This document shows positions 43,130 to 51,738 of a stretch of DNA of 64,000 bases, piece after piece (the first letter of the stretch is position 1; each line of letters begins with the position of its first letter). Source of the DNA: Methanocella sp. GTDB lineage: Archaea; Halobacteriota; Methanocellia; Methanocellales; Methanocellaceae. The position numbers and the translations under genes were made by a program. The stretch spans positions 36,245-100,244 of the forward strand of contig NZ_DATJPM010000039.1 in the NCBI RefSeq assembly GCF_035506375.1. The letters run 5' to 3'. The notes under the pieces were generated by a model. That model had not been told where the DNA came from. It did no database searches and saw only the letters and a program-made list of their open reading frames with translations.

Positions 43130-44319
43130 TGTAAGCCTCCTTTGACCTTTTTCGCGATGCCCCGGCCGAACTCGACGCACTTCGCCTTATCGTCCTCGCT
43201 GAGCGTGGTCATGATGTGTTTAAATGCAAGCGGCTCCATGGTCTCCAGGCCGGCGGCCTTGAGGCCGTCGTCTATCTCCTTCACGGCCCCGCCGGCCCAC
43301 CCGTAGGCGCCGAAGGCCGCGGCTATCTTGTTCTTCGGCCGCAGGCCCCTCAGGTAGGCCATGAACTCGGCCGTGCTGTGGAGCATGATGTTGTTCTGTG
43401 TGGAAGAGCCGACGACGACCGCTTTCGCCTCCAGGAGGTCGGTCATGATCGAGGCCAGGGTCGAGGCGTGGATGTCGTAGAGCCGCACGTCGACGCCCTC
43501 GTCCATGATGCCCCAGGCGATGAGCCGCGCCATCATGTCGGTGAGGCCCCACATGGAGCTATAGGCGATGACGGCCTCTGCTTTTGGCCGGAAGCTCGAC
43601 CAGGCCGCGTAGGCGGTGACGATCCGGCCCGGGTCCTTCCGCCAGATGAGCCCGTGCGACGGGGCGATGATCTCGGGCGCGATGTTGAGCCCCGGTAATT
43701 TCTTGAGCGCCTCGGCGATGATAGGGGACAGCGGCATCAGGATGTTCGCGTAATAAGCGCGTGCGTCGTACAGGACGTTCGCCCTCACCTCGTCCTCGAA
43801 GCGCTGCGAGGTCGCCAGGTGCTGGCCGAACGCGTCGTTCGATAACAGTACTTTATCCCCCTCGGCGTAGGTGAACATGCTGTCGGGCCAGTGGATCATG
43901 GGCACTTCGATGAAGCGCAGGGTCTTTTTGCCCAGCTTCAGGGTGTCTCCCGTCTTCACCATGTTGATGGGCCATTTCTCGCCGTACTTGTCGACGAGGC
44001 CGGCCTTCGCCCTTGTCGAGCAGTAGATCTGCGCGCCCTTCGCGGCGGCCATGACGTCCTCCAGGGACCCGGAGTGGTCCTTTTCCAGGTGGTTGACGAT
44101 GACGTAGTCGACCTTCGCCGGGTCCGCGTGCTCCCGGATACCCATGAACATCTCTTCGGAAAAGCCGCCTTTCACCGTGTCCACGAGCGCGATCTTCTCG
44201 TCTACGATGAGGTACGCGTTATAGCTAGTCCCCTTCGGCGTGTCGTAGCCGTGGAAGTCCCTCATATTCCAGTCTATGGCGCCGACCCAGTAGATCCCGT
44301 TCTTGACCTCGCACTTCAC
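43126..44319 (-). CDS. fprA: flavodiiron protein (F420H2 oxidase type)
   Basis: 397 aa, GTG start at 44319. The diiron site of the beta-lactamase-like domain is complete: HLEKDHSG, MIHWPDSM, LSNDAFGQH and PSHGLIW. A flavodoxin domain follows (YSSMWGLTDMMA phosphate loop, GSSTQNN, GAYGWAGGA). In methanogens FprA reduces O2 to water with reduced F420 and so protects against oxygen. Downstream is a coupled rubredoxin gene. Its promoter lies in the 106-nt AT-rich gap toward the ITPase gene. Confidence 0.93.
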   Translation of the reverse strand: MKCEVKNGIYWVGAIDWNMRDFHGYDTPKGTSYNAYLIVDEKIALVDTVKGGFSEEMFMGIREHADPAKVDYVIVNHLEKDHSGSLEDVMAAAKGAQIYCSTRAKAGLVDKYGEKWPINMVKTGDTLKLGKKTLRFIEVPMIHWPDSMFTYAEGDKVLLSNDAFGQHLATSQRFEDEVRANVLYDARAYYANILMPLSPIIAEALKKLPGLNIAPEIIAPSHGLIWRKDPGRIVTAYAAWSSFRPKAEAVIAYSSMWGLTDMMARLIAWGIMDEGVDVRLYDIHASTLASIMTDLLEAKAVVVGSSTQNNIMLHSTAEFMAYLRGLRPKNKIAAAFGAYGWAGGAVKEIDDGLKAAGLETMEPLAFKHIMTTLSEDDKAKCVEFGRGIAKKVKGGLQ

Positions 44320-44425
44320 GATATTACTCCCTGGACGTTTTAATCATCTAAAGATAATTTATTTATTCGGGCATATATTTTGGCTTTAGGAAACGTTTTT
44401 TTGCCCGCAAGTACTTTATTTTAGC

Positions 44426-44986
44426 ATGCTGAGGCCCATTATTTGTTTCGTCACGACCAACGCGGGCAAGCTCCGTGAGGCGAAGGACTTATTTAAAGAG
44501 CACTTCGAGGTGGAGCAGGTCGACACGACGTACCCCGAGCTGCAGGAGGACGATTTAAGTAAAATAGCCGCCTACGGCGCCCGCTACTGCGCCGACGCCC
44601 TGAACAAGGAGGTCATCGTCGAGGACTCCGGCCTGTTCATCGACGCCCTCAAGGGCTTTCCCGGGCCCTATTCGGCGTTCGTGCAGAAGACGCTGGGCAA
44701 CAAAGGCATTCTCAAGCTAATGGAAGGCGTCGAGGGCCGGCGCGCCGAGTTCCGCTCCGTCGTGGGATACTGTGCTCCCGGGCAGGAGCCGGTAACGTTC
44801 ACGGGAATCTGGTGGGGCGACATCTTAACCGAGGAGACCGGCAGGAACGGGTTCGGCTACGATCCCATCTTCTCCTATCGCAAGTACCCAGTGGGCGAGA
44901 TGACCGTGGAGCAGAAGAACGAGGTCAGCCACCGCCGGCGGTCGATGATCCAGTTCCGGGACTGGTACCTGAGCAAAATCAAGTAA
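44426..44986 (+). CDS. XTP/dITP pyrophosphatase (RdgB/HAM1)
   Basis: 186 aa. FVTTNAGKLREAKDL, VEDSGLFIDALKGFPGPYSA and GFGYDPIF are the family signatures. HRRRSM near the C-terminus is the usual substrate-binding segment. It hydrolyses non-canonical purine nucleoside triphosphates to keep them out of nucleic acids. Divergent from fprA and convergent with a decayed MscS-like gene across a long inverted repeat. Confidence 0.94.
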   Translation: MLRPIICFVTTNAGKLREAKDLFKEHFEVEQVDTTYPELQEDDLSKIAAYGARYCADALNKEVIVEDSGLFIDALKGFPGPYSAFVQKTLGNKGILKLMEGVEGRRAEFRSVVGYCAPGQEPVTFTGIWWGDILTEETGRNGFGYDPIFSYRKYPVGEMTVEQKNEVSHRRRSMIQFRDWYLSKIK

Positions 44987-44988
44987 AA

Positions 44989-45296
44989 GTTCACCACGGG
45001 GCGCACGGAGGCGCCACTGAGGACACGGTTAATTATTCACCACGGCGACACGGCGAACACGGCGCTCTTTAATATTCGGCACGGCGGACGCACGGCGACA
45101 CGGCTTCCTGATAATATAATTAAGTAAGGGGTCTCCGAGGGGTAATCAAGAGCGCTCCGCGCGGCGTCAGCCCCCTTCAGGAAATAAAAGTCCTCCGTGC
45201 CCTCCGTGGTGAATATTAAAGAGCGCCGTGCCCTCCGTGCCCTCTGTGGTGAATATTAAACCGTGTCCTCCGTGGTGCCTCCGTGCGCCCCGTGGT
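44989..45296. repeat. class B long inverted repeat (about 100-bp arms)
   Basis: The left arm (44989-45090) and right arm (about 45196-45296) are near-complements over about 100 bp. Shared words include CACCACGGGGCGCACGGAGG and ACGGCGCTCTTTAATATTC. Each arm iterates CCACGG/CGGCGACACGG words. The loop contains GGGGTCTCCGAGGGG (45129-45143) and AAGAGCGCTCCGCGCGG (45148-45164), also found in the 19.3-kb element. The right arm reaches the end of the neighbouring pseudogene. No gene in these 308 nt. Confidence 0.88.
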
Positions 45297-45576
45297 CATT
45301 TCTCGCCGATGGCGATGTCCTGATCGCCTTTGGTGCGCTCCAGGAACGCCATGGAGATGCGCGTCTTGATCACGTTCCTATCGGCGATGGAGGTGGACGA
45401 AGTAGCCGGCGAAGCCTGGCCATGTACTTTTGCAGGGCCAGCGAGAGGGCGATGGCCAGGACGGAGACGTAGATGCTCAGCGACGAATTAAAGAAGGGTA
45501 TGACGACGATGGCCAGTATGGCGGCCACTATGATGATCGACGCGACCGTATAGCGAAGCTTTGAGCTAAACGTCAA
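45296..45576 (-). pseudogene. decayed MscS-like membrane protein gene
   Basis: From ATG 45576, the frame encodes two hydrophobic helices ending in ALQKYMA. Shifting frame at about 45417 restores GFAGYFV, giving the LQKY-x-x-xFAGYF pattern of archaeal MscS-type channels. That frame stops at 45378. A third frame then encodes RNVIKTRISMAFLERTKGD to a TGA at 45296, which resembles a genuine C-terminal segment with GC-ending codons. So there is a frameshift plus a large internal deletion. Family assignment is from memory of MscS sequences. Confidence 0.68.
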
Positions 45577-45650
45577 TTGCCACCCATCCCTTAGTCCTAC
45601 TTACGCTAAGGCGGGATAAATCCTTATTCGTGCCCTAAAGAAAAACGAGC

Positions 45651-47741
45651 TTATTTCGGCGATATGGCCAGCCTGACGTCTAATGCCAGACAGCCCCGGC
45701 CCTTCTCGTAGACCTTGACCGGGTTGATATCCATCTCCAGGATGTCCGGGAAGTCGGTGACAAGCTGCGAGAGGCGCTCTAAGAACTCCGCCAGCTTTTC
45801 AATGTCGGAGGGCTTCTCGCCCCTCGTGCCTTCGAGCATCTGGTGAGTCTTGATGCCGTAGATCATCCCGTACGCGTCCCTCTCGTTGAGGGGTGCTACC
45901 CGGAACTGCACGTCCTTGAGGACTTCCACGTAGATGCCGCCGAGGCCGAACATGATCAGCGGGCCGAACTGGGGGTCCCGGTTCATGCCTAAAATTACTT
46001 CCTTGCCGCCGGTGGCCATCTGCTGGATTAAAACGCCGCTGATGCGGCACCGGGGCGCCGCCAGGGTCACGTCCTTCATCATTCTGTTATAGGCGTTCTC
46101 CAGCTCCTCGTCGCTGCCGATGCCCACTTTTACGCCGCCAACGTCCGACTTGTGGATAATGTCGGGGGAGACTATCTTCATCACGATGGGGTAGCCCATC
46201 TCGCGGGCCGCCTGCATGGCGTCGCCCACGCTCGAGGCGATCCGGTACTTGAGCGTCGGTATCCCGTAGGCCTCCAGGACCGGTAAAGCCTCCAGGCCCA
46301 GAACGGTGATGCCCATGCTGCGGGAATGGTCGATGATGCCCCGGACCTTTTCCATGTCGACGTCGAAGCGCTTCGGCGGGACGTAGACGCGCTGGCTGAT
46401 CTTCTGGTACTTCGACATCATCCGCATGGTGAACGCCGCCCTGGCGGGGTCGTCATAGTTGTAAAGGCCGTGCTGCTTCAGGACCTGCACGCCTTCGTCC
46501 ATGACGAGGCCGCCCACGAAGCAGGGCAGGATGGGCTTGTCCGTCTTCTTCTTTATTTCGCCGATGACATCCGCGATGGCGACGGGGTCGGTCATGGCCT
46601 GTGGCGTGGCGAGGACCAGGATGCCGTCCACGCCTTCGTCCCTGACCACGGTCTCCAGGGCGAAGTGGTACAGGTGGGCGCTGGCGTCGCCCAGCACGTC
46701 GACGGGATTGTAGAAGCTCGCCGCCGCCGGCAGGGTCGTCTTGAGCGTGTCCACCGTTTCCTTTGATAAAGTAGCCAGGCGCAGGCCGTAGCGCTCGCAG
46801 GAGTCCGTCGCCAGGATGCCCGGCCCTCCGGCGTTGGTTATTATGGCGACGCGGTCGCCCCGGGGCACGGGCTGGCAGGAGAAGCCGCCCGCCATGTCGA
46901 AGAACTCGAACATCGTGTCCGCCCGGATCACTCCGGACTGCATGAACGCCGAATCGTAGGCGGCGTCCGAGCCGGCGAGGCTGCCCGTGTGTGAGGACAC
47001 GGCGCGGGCGCCGGCGCTGGTCCTGCCGCTCTTGACCACGATGACAGGCTTGGCCTTCGATACGTCCCTGGCCGCCTGGATGAAGCGCCGGCCGTCGGTG
47101 ATCCCCTCCAGATAGGCGAGGATCACCCGCGTGTTATCGTCATTCTTCCAGGCCTCCATGAAGTCGATCTCGTTCAGGTCAGACTTATTCCCGAGGCTCG
47201 CGAAGTAGTCGAAGCCGACGCCAGTGGCGTCAGACCAGTCCAGGATGGCGGTGCCCAGGGCACCGGACTGGGTGATGATGGATACGTTGCCCGCCGGGGG
47301 CATCTTCTTGGCGAAGGAGGCGTTGCACTTCGTGTGCGTGTTCAGGATGCCCAGGCAGTTCGGGCCCACGATGCGCATGCTATAGGAGCGCGCGATGTCC
47401 TTGACCTCGTTCTCGAGCCGGGCGCCCTCGACGCCTACCTCCTTGAAGCCGGCAGAAATGATGACCAGGTACTTGATGCCCTTCTCGCCGCATTCCCGCA
47501 CGGCCTGGGGCACGAGCTTGGAGGGTATGACGATGACCGCCAGGTCGATGGGGCCGGGCACGTCGAGCACGGTCTTGTAGCACTTGAGCCCTTCGATCTC
47601 GTCGGAATTCGGGTTAATAGGATATATTTTTCCTTCATAGCCGTTCAGGAGGTTGTCGAGCACCGCCCTGCCCACTTTCCCCTTGACGTGCGAAGCGCCA
47701 ATGATCGCAACGCTTTCCGGGTTAAACATATTCTCCAACAT
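45651..47741 (-). CDS. ADP-forming acyl-CoA synthetase, fused alpha and beta subunits
   Basis: 696 aa. The alpha part has FNPESVAIIGASHVKGKVG, VGPNCLGI, ITQSGALG and SSHTGSLAGSD, which contains a candidate phospho-His. The beta part (from about residue 475) is an ATP-grasp domain with GYPIVMKIVSPDIIHKSDVGGV and EVILGMNRDPQFGP. It interconverts acyl-CoA plus ADP and phosphate with acid, CoA and ATP. Acetate is the usual substrate, but aryl or branched acyl-CoA forms exist. Monocistronic; a 167-nt gap with an AT-rich stretch lies upstream. Confidence 0.93.
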   Translation of the reverse strand: MLENMFNPESVAIIGASHVKGKVGRAVLDNLLNGYEGKIYPINPNSDEIEGLKCYKTVLDVPGPIDLAVIVIPSKLVPQAVRECGEKGIKYLVIISAGFKEVGVEGARLENEVKDIARSYSMRIVGPNCLGILNTHTKCNASFAKKMPPAGNVSIITQSGALGTAILDWSDATGVGFDYFASLGNKSDLNEIDFMEAWKNDDNTRVILAYLEGITDGRRFIQAARDVSKAKPVIVVKSGRTSAGARAVSSHTGSLAGSDAAYDSAFMQSGVIRADTMFEFFDMAGGFSCQPVPRGDRVAIITNAGGPGILATDSCERYGLRLATLSKETVDTLKTTLPAAASFYNPVDVLGDASAHLYHFALETVVRDEGVDGILVLATPQAMTDPVAIADVIGEIKKKTDKPILPCFVGGLVMDEGVQVLKQHGLYNYDDPARAAFTMRMMSKYQKISQRVYVPPKRFDVDMEKVRGIIDHSRSMGITVLGLEALPVLEAYGIPTLKYRIASSVGDAMQAAREMGYPIVMKIVSPDIIHKSDVGGVKVGIGSDEELENAYNRMMKDVTLAAPRCRISGVLIQQMATGGKEVILGMNRDPQFGPLIMFGLGGIYVEVLKDVQFRVAPLNERDAYGMIYGIKTHQMLEGTRGEKPSDIEKLAEFLERLSQLVTDFPDILEMDINPVKVYEKGRGCLALDVRLAISPK

Positions 47742-47908
47742 GTAGCTCCATACCTGAAAGTTGTTTACGCGTTAATATGTCATCCTTGCAACATTACCGG
47801 AGGAATTTGCTAGCAGATGTTAACGCTTATAATAAATAACATTTGCTATAAACTCAATGAAAAATAATGATAAATTATAAAAAATATTATTGGGAGCCAG
47901 GAGGCTCC

Positions 47909-48886
47909 TTAACTGAATAGCTCGGGGTGGATGGCCCTGGCAATAGCTAGGCCGGCGTCCGGAAGCCTGGGGCCGGGGCGCTCCATGAGGTTGCCGTCCA
48001 CCATGATGATGTGGCCGTTCTTGTAGGCCTTCATGTTCGCCATCCACGGCAGGCTGCCGTTCTTGAAGGCGTTGAAGCTGTCCGTGGTCGTCATGAGCCC
48101 GTCAACCGGCACAATGATGTAATCCGGGTCGGCGCTGGCGATGGCTTCGGAGCTCATCACCGCGAACTCGTTGACGTTCGCGGCCGTATTCTTCCCGCCG
48201 GCCTGCCGGATGAGGTCATCCCCGTATGTATTCGAGCCATAAACGTAGATGCTTTCCCCTGGAACATACCCGACCAGGAGCAGGACGGAGGGCTTCTGGC
48301 TATCGTTCAGGCTGGCCGCCTTCGCCGTGATGGCGGCCATCCGGTCGTCGATGTTCTTGACAATGGCCGTCGCATTGGCCTCCTTGCCGGTGACCTTGCC
48401 CATCAGCAGGATATTTTTCTCGATGTTCGTCATGTTGCTGTTCTTTAAGATGATGACAGGATACCCCATGCTGGTCAGCTTATTGACCGCATCTTCGCTG
48501 GTGATGTCCTCGGCGAAGATCACGTCGGGGCTGGCGTTCCCTATCTTCTCGTAGCTGACGCCGCTAAACCCGCTTACGTGCGTAACGTTCTTCGCCTCGG
48601 CCGGGTAGTCGTCGTAGTCCGTTCCGCCGACGAGCTTATTGCCCGCGCCGAGGGCGAACAGGATCTCGGTGTTGGCCGGCGATAGTGACACGATGCGCTC
48701 GGGCGCGTGGGAGAGCGTGATGACCCTCCCGAAGTTATCAGTGACGTTCATCGGGAATCCGGCCGTTGTAGTCGGCGCCGGGGTAGGCGACGCCTGCGGC
48801 GAGCTGGTGGTGCAGCCGCAGAGCGCGAGCACTACCGCCACGATACAGATAGAAACGATAATGGTCAGGTCCTTATATTTCACCAT
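47909..48886 (-). CDS. BtuF-like ABC transporter substrate-binding lipoprotein
   Basis: 325 aa. A signal peptide with lipobox LALCGC is followed by a Thr/Pro/Ser linker and a periplasmic-binding-protein fold of the metal/cobalamin class: ERIVSLSPANTEILFALGAG, SPDVIFAE, ADPDYIIVP. The neighbour across a shared promoter region is cobQ, followed by cbiZ, so corrinoid uptake is the best guess. Iron-siderophore uptake is the alternative. No permease or ATPase gene is adjacent. Confidence 0.88.
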   Translation of the reverse strand: MVKYKDLTIIVSICIVAVVLALCGCTTSSPQASPTPAPTTTAGFPMNVTDNFGRVITLSHAPERIVSLSPANTEILFALGAGNKLVGGTDYDDYPAEAKNVTHVSGFSGVSYEKIGNASPDVIFAEDITSEDAVNKLTSMGYPVIILKNSNMTNIEKNILLMGKVTGKEANATAIVKNIDDRMAAITAKAASLNDSQKPSVLLLVGYVPGESIYVYGSNTYGDDLIRQAGGKNTAANVNEFAVMSSEAIASADPDYIIVPVDGLMTTTDSFNAFKNGSLPWMANMKAYKNGHIIMVDGNLMERPGPRLPDAGLAIARAIHPELFS

Positions 48887-48902
48887 ATTACCTCAAAATA
48901 AT

Positions 48903-48916
48903 TTGATTTAAATCAA
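48903..48916. promoter_or_regulatory. 14-bp palindrome, candidate operator between btuF-like and cobQ genes
   Basis: TTGATTTAAATCAA is a perfect palindrome 17 nt upstream of the btuF-like ATG, in the 159-nt divergent promoter region of the corrinoid genes. A half-site-like TTTTGATTAG follows at 48921-48930. It could bind a regulator controlling both directions. Confidence 0.5.
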
Positions 48917-49045
48917 TTTTTTTTGATTAGTATGTGCTACTCATATAAAAAATTACTCGTTAACCCTTCGTCATCCATGCATATTGCGAGGGCTTTTATA
49001 GTAAATCAAGTTTAATTTAGCGATATAAAGTAAAACGGAGTTGCT

Positions 49046-50521
49046 ATGTCTCCCAATGGCCGTGCAAAAGTGCTCGCCGTGCTCGGCACCCAGTCGCATG
49101 CCGGGAAGAGCGTCATCGTGACCGCCCTGTGCCGGATACTGAAGAACCGGGGCTATCGCGTCGCACCCTTCAAGTCCCAGAACATGAGCCTCAACTCCTG
49201 GATCACGAAAGACAATAAGGAGATCGGCATCGCCCAGGCCGTCCAGGCCTTTGCCGCGGGCGCGGAGCCCTCGGCCGACATGAACCCCGTGCTCCTGAAG
49301 CCCAAGGGCGGGATGACGTCCCAGGTGATCGTGCTTGGCGTGCCCCTGGGAGACCGGAGCGTCGGCCAGTACTATACCACAACGGAGGAGATGATGGCCA
49401 TAGCGACCGGGGCCCTGGGCCGGTTATCGAGCTCCTACGACGTCATCGTCATGGAGGGCGCCGGAGGGGCGGCGGAAATCAACTTATACGACAGGGATAT
49501 CGCCAACACGAGGATGGCTAAGGCGGCCGGAGCGCCCGTAATTCTCGTCGGCGACATCGAGCGGGGCGGCGTCTTCGCGAGCCTCTACGGGACCATCGCG
49601 CTGCTCCCGGAAGAGGACAGGAAGCTCGTAAAAGGGATCATCATCAATAAGTTCCGGGGCGACCCGTCTTTACTAAGGTCGGGCATCGAGGCGCTGGAAA
49701 AAATGACCGGTGTTCCCGTGCTCGGCATCATCCCCTACGAGCGCCTGTCCATACCGTCGGAGGACTCCGTTTCCATAGAGGATAAAAGAGAAACAGGCCG
49801 GTTGCCGATCGACATCGCTGTCATCCGGTTCCCGCTCATCTCCAACTTCACGGACTTCGAGCCGCTGGAGCGCGTGGCGGGCGTCAGGTACGTTCCGCTC
49901 GGCGGCGACCTCGGGAACCCGGACATCGTCATCCTGCCTGGCACTAAAAATACCGTGAGCGACCTCAGGGACCTTTCCGGCTCGCCCATGTTCGCAAAAA
50001 TAAAGGCGCTTGCCGCGGGCGGCACGCCCGTCATCGGCATTTGTGGCGGATACCAGATGCTGGGCGAGCGCGTCGTCGATAGCGGCATCGAGGGCGATAA
50101 TGCGGGTACGCTGAGGGGACTGGGCCTGTTGCCAGTGGAGACCAGGTTCGACGCCTATGAGAAGACCGCGCGCCAGGTCACGAAACGGGTCACGGGCGAC
50201 GGGCCGATCCTGGGCCCGCTGCAGGGCTCGACGGTCAGCGGATACGAGATCCATATGGGCCAGACGGCGTCGTGCAGCCATGTTTTCGAGGACGACGGCT
50301 GCGCGGACCCCTCGGGCCTGGTGATCGGGACGTATCTCCACGGCCTGTTCGAGAACAGGGGCCTGACGGACTCGCTATTATCGTACGCGTGCAGGAGAAA
50401 AGGCCTCGATTATTCCCCGGGTGACGAGCCCCGGGACGCATACGATGAGCTGGCGGGCATCGTCGAGCCATGCCTGGACATGAAAGCGCTCATGTCAATC
50501 ATAGAGGCCGGCTGCGATTAA
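49046..50521 (+). CDS. cobQ: cobyric acid synthase
   Basis: 491 aa. The N-terminal ATP-binding dethiobiotin-synthetase-like domain has GTQSHAGKSVIVTALC and FKSQNMSLNS. The C-terminal glutamine amidotransferase domain has GICGGYQMLG with the catalytic Cys and ends with the His region GYEIHMG and GTYLHGLFEN. It amidates four carboxylates of adenosylcobyrinic acid a,c-diamide. GGAG lies five bases before the ATG. It is followed 52 nt later by cbiZ. Confidence 0.96.
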   Translation: MSPNGRAKVLAVLGTQSHAGKSVIVTALCRILKNRGYRVAPFKSQNMSLNSWITKDNKEIGIAQAVQAFAAGAEPSADMNPVLLKPKGGMTSQVIVLGVPLGDRSVGQYYTTTEEMMAIATGALGRLSSSYDVIVMEGAGGAAEINLYDRDIANTRMAKAAGAPVILVGDIERGGVFASLYGTIALLPEEDRKLVKGIIINKFRGDPSLLRSGIEALEKMTGVPVLGIIPYERLSIPSEDSVSIEDKRETGRLPIDIAVIRFPLISNFTDFEPLERVAGVRYVPLGGDLGNPDIVILPGTKNTVSDLRDLSGSPMFAKIKALAAGGTPVIGICGGYQMLGERVVDSGIEGDNAGTLRGLGLLPVETRFDAYEKTARQVTKRVTGDGPILGPLQGSTVSGYEIHMGQTASCSHVFEDDGCADPSGLVIGTYLHGLFENRGLTDSLLSYACRRKGLDYSPGDEPRDAYDELAGIVEPCLDMKALMSIIEAGCD

Positions 50522-50573
50522 CTATTTGAGGCCGGCCGTGATATAATGGCCTTTAGCATTTCGAGGTGCGTAA

Positions 50574-51479
50574 GTGAGGTACTACGTTGTGGATAAGACG
50601 CTCGTCGTCAAAGGCGACTTCGACGGCCTGAGCACGGGAATAAACGGCGGCCGGCGACGCGTCAAAGCCATCATTAACCACGAGGTCGACAAAGACTTCG
50701 GCCACGACGAGCCCGTCGCCTATATGGACGCGGTGGCCTCGAAGCTGGGCGTCGAATGCCCCTGCTTTTACTTTTTAACGGCAGTCTACATGGAAAACCT
50801 GTGCGTCGTCCGGGACCGGCAGGTGACGGCCTTCGTCACGGCAGGCGTGAGCAACCCGTGCCAGGCGCCGGGCACCATAAACGTCATTTTAGTGGTCCAT
50901 GGCCATATGTCCGAGGGCGCCATGGCGAGCGCCGTGATAACGGCGACCGAAGCAAAGTCCAAAGCGCTCTTCGACATGGGCTTCGACTTCACGGGCACGA
51001 CCACCGACGCCGTCGCCGTCCTGAGCGAGGAATTAAAGACCGACGTCTGCGGCCCCGTGTACTTCGAGTACTCGGGCTCCGGGACGGACATTGGCCATAG
51101 CATCTACCGGTGCGTGAAAAAGGGCGTCGTGGAGGGCATCAAGCGCCAGCACGCCCTCGTGGGCGGGAACAACAGGAGCCGCCTGTTCGTATACGCCGTC
51201 TCCGACGAAGGCCCCTATTGGATCGAGTTCCCCCGGGAGAACTGCGGAAAGGGTAAGTGCGAGTACTACCCGTGCCACTTCGAGGGCCAGGACTGCACGT
51301 GCTGTTATTGCCCGCTCTATCCCTGCGAGGACCCGGAGCTGGGCGAGTGGATAAAGAGCAGCCGGGGCTACCCGGTGTGGACCTGCAAGGACTGCACTCT
51401 TTTACATCACAAGAAGGCCGTGGACTATCTGGCTAAGCATCCGGACACAAGCACCAAAGAACTCAAGCATCTGGAATAA
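50574..51479 (+). CDS. cbiZ: adenosylcobinamide amidohydrolase with C-terminal Cys-rich domain
   Basis: 301 aa, GTG start preceded by GAGGTG. The CbiZ core shows FVTAGVSNPCQAPGTINVILVV, a conserved SEGAMASAVITATEAKSKAL stretch and GTTTDAVAV. The last 80 residues carry about twelve Cys (CGKGKC, CTCCYC, CKDC), a cysteine-rich appendix that may bind metal. CbiZ removes the aminopropanol from adenosylcobinamide to give cobyric acid, feeding salvaged corrinoids back into the pathway beside CobQ. Confidence 0.92.
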   Translation: MRYYVVDKTLVVKGDFDGLSTGINGGRRRVKAIINHEVDKDFGHDEPVAYMDAVASKLGVECPCFYFLTAVYMENLCVVRDRQVTAFVTAGVSNPCQAPGTINVILVVHGHMSEGAMASAVITATEAKSKALFDMGFDFTGTTTDAVAVLSEELKTDVCGPVYFEYSGSGTDIGHSIYRCVKKGVVEGIKRQHALVGGNNRSRLFVYAVSDEGPYWIEFPRENCGKGKCEYYPCHFEGQDCTCCYCPLYPCEDPELGEWIKSSRGYPVWTCKDCTLLHHKKAVDYLAKHPDTSTKELKHLE

Positions 51480-51489
51480 CAATTAATAT

Positions 51490-51640
51490 TAAAAAAGAGT
51501 TGGTGCCGCCTGGTGTAAACCTGGTGTAATTGGTGATTATAACAGTTTTTAGTGAATTTGGTGTAACCTTGGTACTACTTGTGAGCACGATGGTTTCAAT
51601 CGCACGGAGCTTACACCATATGCACCAATTATTTATAATA
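51490..51640. repeat. class A inverted-repeat element
   Basis: Between cbiZ and the TetR gene (both rightward). Left arm TTGGTGCCGCCTGGTGTAAACC (from about 51500) and right arm GAGCTTACACCATATGCACC (51607-51626) pair imperfectly. The loop 51571-51600, read on the minus strand, is ATTGAAAC-CATC-GTGCTCACAAG. This matches the loops of the other class A elements in inverted orientation. Confidence 0.75.
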
Positions 51641-51678
51641 ACTCCAAGCGAATAAGCGCTTTTCTCCTAAAGCAACCC

Positions 51679-51718
51679 TTAAATACTTTAAACGTTGTTA
51701 CACTGACTTACTGTCAGT
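51679..51718 (+). promoter_or_regulatory. TATA box and TetR-type operator
   Basis: TTAAATACT (51679-51687) is a plausible TATA element. Twenty-some bases later ACTGAC-TTACT-GTCAGT (51702-51718) is a perfect 6-bp inverted repeat with a 5-nt spacer, covering the expected transcription start. This is the arrangement for autorepression by the TetR protein encoded next. Confidence 0.65.
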
Positions 51719-51738
51719 CAATACATCGTCGTGTTATT

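Noticed and set aside
48887..49045. Cobalamin riboswitch upstream of cobQ
   Set aside because: The 159-nt region is AT-rich and too short, without the conserved GCCACTG box; B12 riboswitches are not typical of archaea.
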